Part shown: positions 6,190 through 10,270 of the stretch, one piece after another | Position numbering within the stretch: position 1 is the first letter of the stretch | How the letters are laid out: every line of letters starts with the position of its first letter | NCBI GenBank assembly: GCA_948888345.1 | Contig: CAQTPN010000012.1 | Location: 1,822 to 12,091, forward strand | Length of the DNA stretch: 10,270 nt | Source of the DNA: an uncultured bacterium | GTDB taxonomy: Bacteria; Cyanobacteriota; Vampirovibrionia; Gastranaerophilales; Gastranaerophilaceae | Direction: 5' to 3' | Made by a program: the position numbers and the translations under genes | The notes under the pieces: generated by a model | The model's input: the letters and a program-made list of their open reading frames with translations, nothing else | The model's database searches: none | Told to the model about the DNA's origin: nothing

Positions 6190-7734
6190 TTATTTATTTA
6201 ATGATTGAATATTAAAAATATTAAGAGCCCCTATTGCTGAGCTTGTTGAAATATCCTCCGCAAATGGTGCTGCAATGGTTTCATGATGTCTTGCATTCAC
6301 TTCTTTATAATTAAAAATATATTTTAAATATTTTTGCATATATTCAAAATAATTCTTGCAATCTTTCCTGTAGGGAGCCTCTGTATAGTTTAAAGCAGAA
6401 TTAAACAGCTTTCGGGCTTTTCTTGAAGCTTTAGTATATGGTTTTATTTCACCTTGTTCATTTGCCAGTTTTCTTATATTATTGAAAAGGTTATATCTGT
6501 CTTTTGAATCAAGCAGGATAGGACTGGAATCATTAAAATTTGAATACCAGCTGCCATCTATAAATTCTTTTTTTGGATTTTTTACAAATATGGCCTCAGG
6601 ATGTTTGAGGGTTTTCTTAAAAGCATTTTTGTATACTTCAATATCTTCCGGTGCCATTGCACCAAAGTCGCAATTTTTCTCAAGCTCTTCAAGAGCCCAT
6701 TCATTATTTTTCTTTTTGCCCAGCATTTCAAGTTTTTCAATACCAAGTCCTTTTGTTCTTTCTATATCAATCATTTGCTGAAAATGCTGCAGTTCATGCC
6801 TTAAAATTGATACAAATCTGCTTCTGTCACATTTTTCAAGTTGCTCAAGATTCACACAAACAGAATTTGAATATTTATCATACGCTGCAATATAATTTTT
6901 ATCCTTCGATGTATCAAAAATCAAAATTGGGGAGTTTTTGCCGCCTTTATTATAGCCTAAATCCAAAGTAAGCCTGTTATATGCTTTATTTATAAATTCT
7001 TTATCATCTTTTATATCATAAAGCTTTAAATATTCTTGTTTCACATCATCAGAAAACTTTAATTCTTTTTGAAGTCCATCAATTCCGGCAAATTTATTAA
7101 TTTGAGAATTGATTTTCTTGTTGGATTCATTTAAAGAACTTATTTTTTTAGATAATCCTTTTTGATTTTTGAAATCTTCGGCAAAATCTTTTCTAAAGCC
7201 TATTTTACCGTATTTAAGCTGATTTTTTATATTTCCTATATTATTTTTAAAAGTTTTTGCAGATATTACCGCATCCACACAAGAAGCACCAATCTCTTTT
7301 AAATCTTTCCTTAATTTTACATTATCATTTTCTTTAAAACTTTGAACAGCATTTTTAACATTTTTTATCATATTAAAAGCACTGAATATAGCATAACCCG
7401 TGCCCAGTATTGCAGCTCCCGCAACAGAAGAAATACCCATTAAGGGAAGGGTACACATTGCACCGGTCGTTATAATTCCGGCAGTTACCGCCATAACGGG
7501 ATGCTTTAAAGGAAAAAGAGCCATATCTTTTATCCTGCCGCATGCCCCGCCAAGAAAAAGTCCGGCACCTTCAATAAAGCCTATTTTTGAATCATCATCG
7601 CTATTTTTGGTTTTATTGCCGCAAAAAAATGTTTTGTCACATTTATATTCCAAATGCGGTTTTCTAACCGCCGTACTATGTTGGCGGTTATTATAATTCT
7701 GTATTCGTATATCAACACGGTTTATATTTAGCAT
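6190..7734 (-). CDS. Putative membrane-anchored zincin-like protein (HELQH), function unknown
   Basis: I do not recognise a named family. The 514 residues show a polar N-terminus with FFCGN (36-40); a Gly-rich hydrophobic patch (GFIEGAGLFLGGACG, about 52-66); a likely membrane hairpin of two segments (about 78-99 and 103-122); a Lys/Asn-rich region with coiled-coil character (about 185-230); and RHELQHFQQ, with HExxH at H313-H317, preceded by a hydrophobic stretch as in zinc metallopeptidases. A third ligand is uncertain: E478 in KEVNAR is a candidate, as are the glutamates at 345-352. No signal peptidase site is seen. GTG and ATG are adjacent at 7737 and 7734; I chose ATG, although neither has a good Shine-Dalgarno. 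The gene is codirectional with secDF but separated by 163 nt with promoter-like sites. Protease activity is an inference. Confidence 0.72.
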   Translation of the reverse strand: MLNINRVDIRIQNYNNRQHSTAVRKPHLEYKCDKTFFCGNKTKNSDDDSKIGFIEGAGLFLGGACGRIKDMALFPLKHPVMAVTAGIITTGAMCTLPLMGISSVAGAAILGTGYAIFSAFNMIKNVKNAVQSFKENDNVKLRKDLKEIGASCVDAVISAKTFKNNIGNIKNQLKYGKIGFRKDFAEDFKNQKGLSKKISSLNESNKKINSQINKFAGIDGLQKELKFSDDVKQEYLKLYDIKDDKEFINKAYNRLTLDLGYNKGGKNSPILIFDTSKDKNYIAAYDKYSNSVCVNLEQLEKCDRSRFVSILRHELQHFQQMIDIERTKGLGIEKLEMLGKKKNNEWALEELEKNCDFGAMAPEDIEVYKNAFKKTLKHPEAIFVKNPKKEFIDGSWYSNFNDSSPILLDSKDRYNLFNNIRKLANEQGEIKPYTKASRKARKLFNSALNYTEAPYRKDCKNYFEYMQKYLKYIFNYKEVNARHHETIAAPFAEDISTSSAIGALNIFNIQSLNK

Positions 7735-7833
7735 CACTTTTTAAAAACTATAAAATTTCTATGATTGTAAAATGATAAAACGTAAAAACAAATTTTATTG
7801 CTCTTGAAATCAAAACCAAAAAACCAATTCATC

Positions 7834-7860
7834 AAACAAAAAGCACCTGTTCAGGTGCTT
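7834..7860 (-). terminator. Strong intrinsic terminator with no gene upstream
   Basis: AAGCACCTG (7841-7849) and CAGGTGCTT (7852-7860) form a perfect 9-bp stem with a 2-nt core, so the terminal pairs probably open. On the minus strand it is followed by TTTGTTTG (7840-7833), a good U-rich tail. On the plus strand the tail is ATAATTTTTT, less suitable. No coding gene precedes it on the minus strand. Confidence 0.75.
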
Positions 7861-7974
7861 ATAATTTTTTCTTCTCTCACTCCGCTAAAGTCTAGCAGCC
7901 TTAGCTTAATTTTTAAATTCTTTTTTAGTTGTTAATAAATCTTTATTCATTCCTCTTTTTATTCCGTAAACCTT

Positions 7975-7997
7975 GCTGTTCTTATTCCCGAAACAGC
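7975..7997 (-). repeat. Hairpin GCTGTT/AACAGC in the gene-free region
   Basis: A perfect 6-bp inverted repeat (7975-7980, 7992-7997) with an 11-nt loop, TCGGGAATAAG on the minus strand. Just downstream on that strand the loop sequence is partly repeated as ACGGAATAAA. It is the clearest internal structure of the possible minus-strand transcript. Confidence 0.5.
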
Positions 7998-8282
7998 CTG
8001 AGCCATCACTCCTTTCGCTTCCATTCCTTCTCTCAATTCTTTAGTGGTTTTTATCTTTTTCCTTGACTTGTTTTAAGTAAATAACAATCCTCCATGCTAT
8101 GCAAGCAGATTTTTATTAAATTTTTTTTACAATTGACCATGCCCTTTGGTGCTTGGGGATAAACTTATTTTTACAACTCTTAACTTAACATTTATAAACA
8201 TTTCCCGTTCTTAAAAATCCATGGTTTTTGCCCCTTAATGCCCCGATAGTTTTCAAAACTGGCCTTAATCAAAAATACGGTG

Positions 8283-8288
8283 TATTAT
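8283..8288 (+). promoter_or_regulatory. Candidate -10 box very close to the amidase start
   Basis: TATTAT (8283-8288) matches TATAAT at 5/6 and ends 9 nt before the amidase ATG, so initiation would fall on or next to the start codon. No good -35 is seen at 16-18 nt. It is listed because the ATG also lacks a Shine-Dalgarno, which together would suit a leaderless message. Confidence 0.3.
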
Positions 8289-8297
8289 TTTTTTGTT

Positions 8298-10270
8298 ATG
8301 AAAGTTATTAATTTCATTAAATATATATTTAAATTTAATAAAGCATTAACTCTAAAAATAGCGGCATTATCCTTTATGGCGTTAATTTTAAGCTTTAATA
8401 CCGCATACGCGGATACTTCCGTCAAAATTAAAGATTTAAAATTTGATAATTCAGATAATCTCATTATTCTTGAATCTGATGGAGTTATTAATTTAAAAAA
8501 AGAATTAAAAGCGGAAGATGAAACGCAGGAAACAAAAATAACAGGCTTTAATGAAATTAAAAAAGGCTTTTTAAAAGAGCCGCAAAGAGCCTATGTTGAT
8601 ATATTCAATGCAACCATGGACGGCCCCACAAAAAATTATGAATTAAAAAATTCAATTTTTAAAACGGTCAGAATGTCCCAATTTCAAACCAACCCCAATA
8701 TTGTAAGGATGGTTTTTACATACGCAAATGAAAACACACCGGTTAGTGATTTTCAGGTAATTGCAAACGATAAAATGATTGCTGTCAGGTATTCTAAAAA
8801 TTTAAACAGGACATCAAAATACCGGATAATTTATTCAAACACTGATGATAAAGACAGAACCGTATTTTTTCAGAATATGGCAGCATCCCTCATAACAGAA
8901 CCTGTTGTCCCGGTTAATAATATTAAAGACAACAAAGACGAATTAAACAGAATATTTGAAAAAAATAACGAACGGACAGCATCAGAAAAAGAATATAAAC
9001 TTCAATCAAAATTTTATATAAATTCTATAGCGCAAAATCCTTCGGGCATCACCATAAAAGGAACAGGATTTTTAAGCCTGAAGCCTTCAATATTCCTTGA
9101 TAACCCGAATAGAATGGTTATAGATTTTGATGATTCGGTACTTGCTAAAAATTTAAGAAATAAGACCTTTACGGTAGGAGAACCGGAAGTTGAGGCAAAC
9201 GGCACGTTAAAGCCAAAAGAAACATTGAGGCTGGGCCAAAATTCCACAAATGTTTCAAGAATTGTAATTCAAGGAGCTGAAGCCAAAAATTACAGAGCGG
9301 TTATTTCCCCTGATTTGCAAAATATTTATATAGCAAAACGCTCCGATGTTATAAATACAAAAATAACAGAAACTCAAAGTGTCGTAAAATCGGTTAAATT
9401 AACTCAGAATACAATTGAAGAAGATGAAAAGGAAAAAATTATAACTTCATCTATTGAATTTAATTTAACGGAGCCTGTAGCATTTTCAACCTTTGAAGAA
9501 AATAAAAATCTTTACATAGATTTTAATAACGTTTCATCCATTCAAGACAGCTTTATGGAAGAGCTTAAAAAATACAGTGCGGAAGTTCAAAACGTAAGGC
9601 TTGCGCTTGATAAACTAAGAATTGTGTTGCCGCTCGGGGATAACACTTTAAATGTTCAGGTTAAAATCACCCCCGATGCAAAAAATATAATCGCGCAGAT
9701 AAAGAAAAAAGAAATAACAGAACAAAAAGAAGAGCCTGTCATTTCTAAAGCAGAAAAAAAAGAGCCTTCAATTTCAAACCTTTATAAAGTAGTAATTGAC
9801 CCGGGGCATGGAGGCTCTGATGTCGGAGCTACAAGAGACGGAATTTATGAAAAAAATATAACGCTCTCAATTGCAAAGATGGTTGAAAAAAATCTGGCCG
9901 CTAAAAAAGTGCAGACCACAATGACAATGGAAAAAGATAAAACCGTATCCCTGCAGGAAAGATGCGACATTTCAAATAAAACAACGCCTGATGTTTTTGT
10001 AAGTGTGCATGTAAATTCAAGCGTAAATGATGCCATTTATGGTGTTGAAACACACTGGTGGAAACAGGACAGCGTTGAATACGCAAAAATTGTACACTCC
10101 CACCTTGAAAAGAATTTTGCCAAATGGAAAACAAAAGACAGAGGTTTGTTTAAGTCGCAATTTTATGTTATAAATCATACTGAAGCACCTGCAATTCTTG
10201 TAGAGATAGGGTTTATTTCAAATGCAGATGAAAGAGAAGCCATAATCACCGAAAAAAGACAATCGGAAAT
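8298..10270 (+). CDS. Secreted N-acetylmuramoyl-L-alanine amidase with AMIN-like domains (AmiC type), 3' end outside window
   Basis: This zinc amidase cleaves the lactoyl-amide bond between MurNAc and the stem peptide in the cell wall, typically during daughter-cell separation. The frame stays open for 657 codons to the window edge. A signal peptide (residues 1-38, hydrophobic core about 17-33, cleavage likely after AYA) is followed by three beta-rich AMIN-like regions (about 42-167, 239-346, 362-468), a Lys/Glu-rich linker, and Amidase_3 from about 497. All four catalytic positions are visible: H504 in DPGHGG, E518 in YEKN, H571 in SVHVNSS and E636 in VEIGFISN. Only a short C-terminus is missing. 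AMIN regions target such enzymes to septa or the envelope. The ATG has no Shine-Dalgarno. The first region is a clear AMIN match; the other two are weaker. Confidence 0.9.
   Translation, partial: MKVINFIKYIFKFNKALTLKIAALSFMALILSFNTAYADTSVKIKDLKFDNSDNLIILESDGVINLKKELKAEDETQETKITGFNEIKKGFLKEPQRAYVDIFNATMDGPTKNYELKNSIFKTVRMSQFQTNPNIVRMVFTYANENTPVSDFQVIANDKMIAVRYSKNLNRTSKYRIIYSNTDDKDRTVFFQNMAASLITEPVVPVNNIKDNKDELNRIFEKNNERTASEKEYKLQSKFYINSIAQNPSGITIKGTGFLSLKPSIFLDNPNRMVIDFDDSVLAKNLRNKTFTVGEPEVEANGTLKPKETLRLGQNSTNVSRIVIQGAEAKNYRAVISPDLQNIYIAKRSDVINTKITETQSVVKSVKLTQNTIEEDEKEKIITSSIEFNLTEPVAFSTFEENKNLYIDFNNVSSIQDSFMEELKKYSAEVQNVRLALDKLRIVLPLGDNTLNVQVKITPDAKNIIAQIKKKEITEQKEEPVISKAEKKEPSISNLYKVVIDPGHGGSDVGATRDGIYEKNITLSIAKMVEKNLAAKKVQTTMTMEKDKTVSLQERCDISNKTTPDVFVSVHVNSSVNDAIYGVETHWWKQDSVEYAKIVHSHLEKNFAKWKTKDRGLFKSQFYVINHTEAPAILVEIGFISNADEREAIITEKRQSE

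Larger units (their letters stand above)
7861..8297 (-). other. Gene-free region; purine-rich minus strand, possible RNA gene or decayed small gene
   Basis: No ORF of normal size is present. The minus strand is purine-rich like the coding strands here and ends in the terminator at 7834-7860. It carries two overlapping open stretches: 8072-7962 (37 codons, containing KELREGMEAKG) and 8040-7909 (44 codons, containing NKNSKVYGIKRGM). Neither has a convincing start codon with a ribosome-binding site. Hairpins are present at 7975-7997 and 7884-7905 (GCTAA/TTAGC). Towards the amidase gene lie an AGTTTT-C-AAAACT palindrome (8248-8260) and two CCTTAAT copies (8233-8239, 8263-8269). I recognise no tRNA, tmRNA, SRP RNA or riboswitch. 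Confidence 0.35.

Noticed and set aside
6482..6971. Overlapping plus-strand ORFs opposite the zincin
   Set aside because: They are Ser/Phe-rich mirror reads of an AT-rich gene, mutually overlapping and without motifs.
7735..7737. GTG start for the zincin, one codon before the ATG
   Set aside because: It adds only one Met and has no ribosome-binding site; the adjacent ATG is the simpler choice, though GTG cannot be excluded.
7792..7819. TTGGTT-N16-TAAAAT as a minus-strand promoter for the zincin gene
   Set aside because: The -35 matches only 3 of 6 and such pairs are frequent by chance in this AT-rich spacer.
8133..8163. TTGACC with GATAAA as a plus-strand promoter upstream of the amidase
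   Set aside because: The spacing of 19 nt and poor -10 make it weak, and it would leave a long leader with no recognisable element.
8157..8165. DnaA-box-like TTATCCCCA on the minus strand and a possible origin
   Set aside because: Only one near-match was seen, with no cluster of boxes and no dnaA or dnaN nearby.
7861..8297. tmRNA, SRP RNA, RNase P RNA or a known riboswitch in the gene-free region
   Set aside because: No tRNA-like 3' end, no GGAAG-type SRP helix 8 motif and no familiar riboswitch core could be recognised.
9845..10134. Minus-strand ORFs opposite the amidase catalytic domain
   Set aside because: The plus strand encodes all four Amidase_3 catalytic positions in one frame, so these are shadows.

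Overview
The window is AT-rich bacterial chromosome with housekeeping genes and no sign of a plasmid, phage or insertion sequence. The host looks diderm: it carries the end of lpxK (lipid A synthesis) and a secreted cell-wall amidase with AMIN-like domains. The AMIN-like domains, the low GC and the N-terminal FFCGN motif of one protein together suggest a gut relative of Cyanobacteria (Melainabacteria/Gastranaerophilales type). That placement is an inference from protein style, not a proof.

Plus strand, 1-3109: the lpxK 3' end, then a short leader with a candidate promoter, a long hairpin and an intrinsic terminator. Next come rimP (30S maturation), nusA (transcription elongation and termination) and an Fmt-like formyltransferase gene. 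rimP-nusA is a conserved pair, but the usual followers ylxR and infB are absent here.

Minus strand, 7734-3124: a putative membrane-anchored zincin of unknown function; then secD-secF (motor part of the Sec translocon) with two candidate promoters upstream and a strong terminator downstream; then a small XRE-type HTH protein with a C-terminal zinc ribbon, starting at TTG just behind that terminator. The HTH gene converges on the formyltransferase gene.

Region 7735-8297 has no recognisable gene. It holds a strong minus-strand terminator (7834-7860) that ends no identifiable gene, and purine-rich minus-strand sequence with short overlapping open frames. From 8298 a secreted N-acetylmuramoyl-L-alanine amidase with three AMIN-like regions runs off the right edge, so it has no stop codon in the window.

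Functionally the genes cover envelope assembly (LpxK, SecDF, amidase) and the transcription/translation interface (RimP, NusA). The best candidates for something new are the terminator-guarded rimP-nusA leader, the zincin, the orphan terminator unit and the HTH-zinc ribbon regulator.
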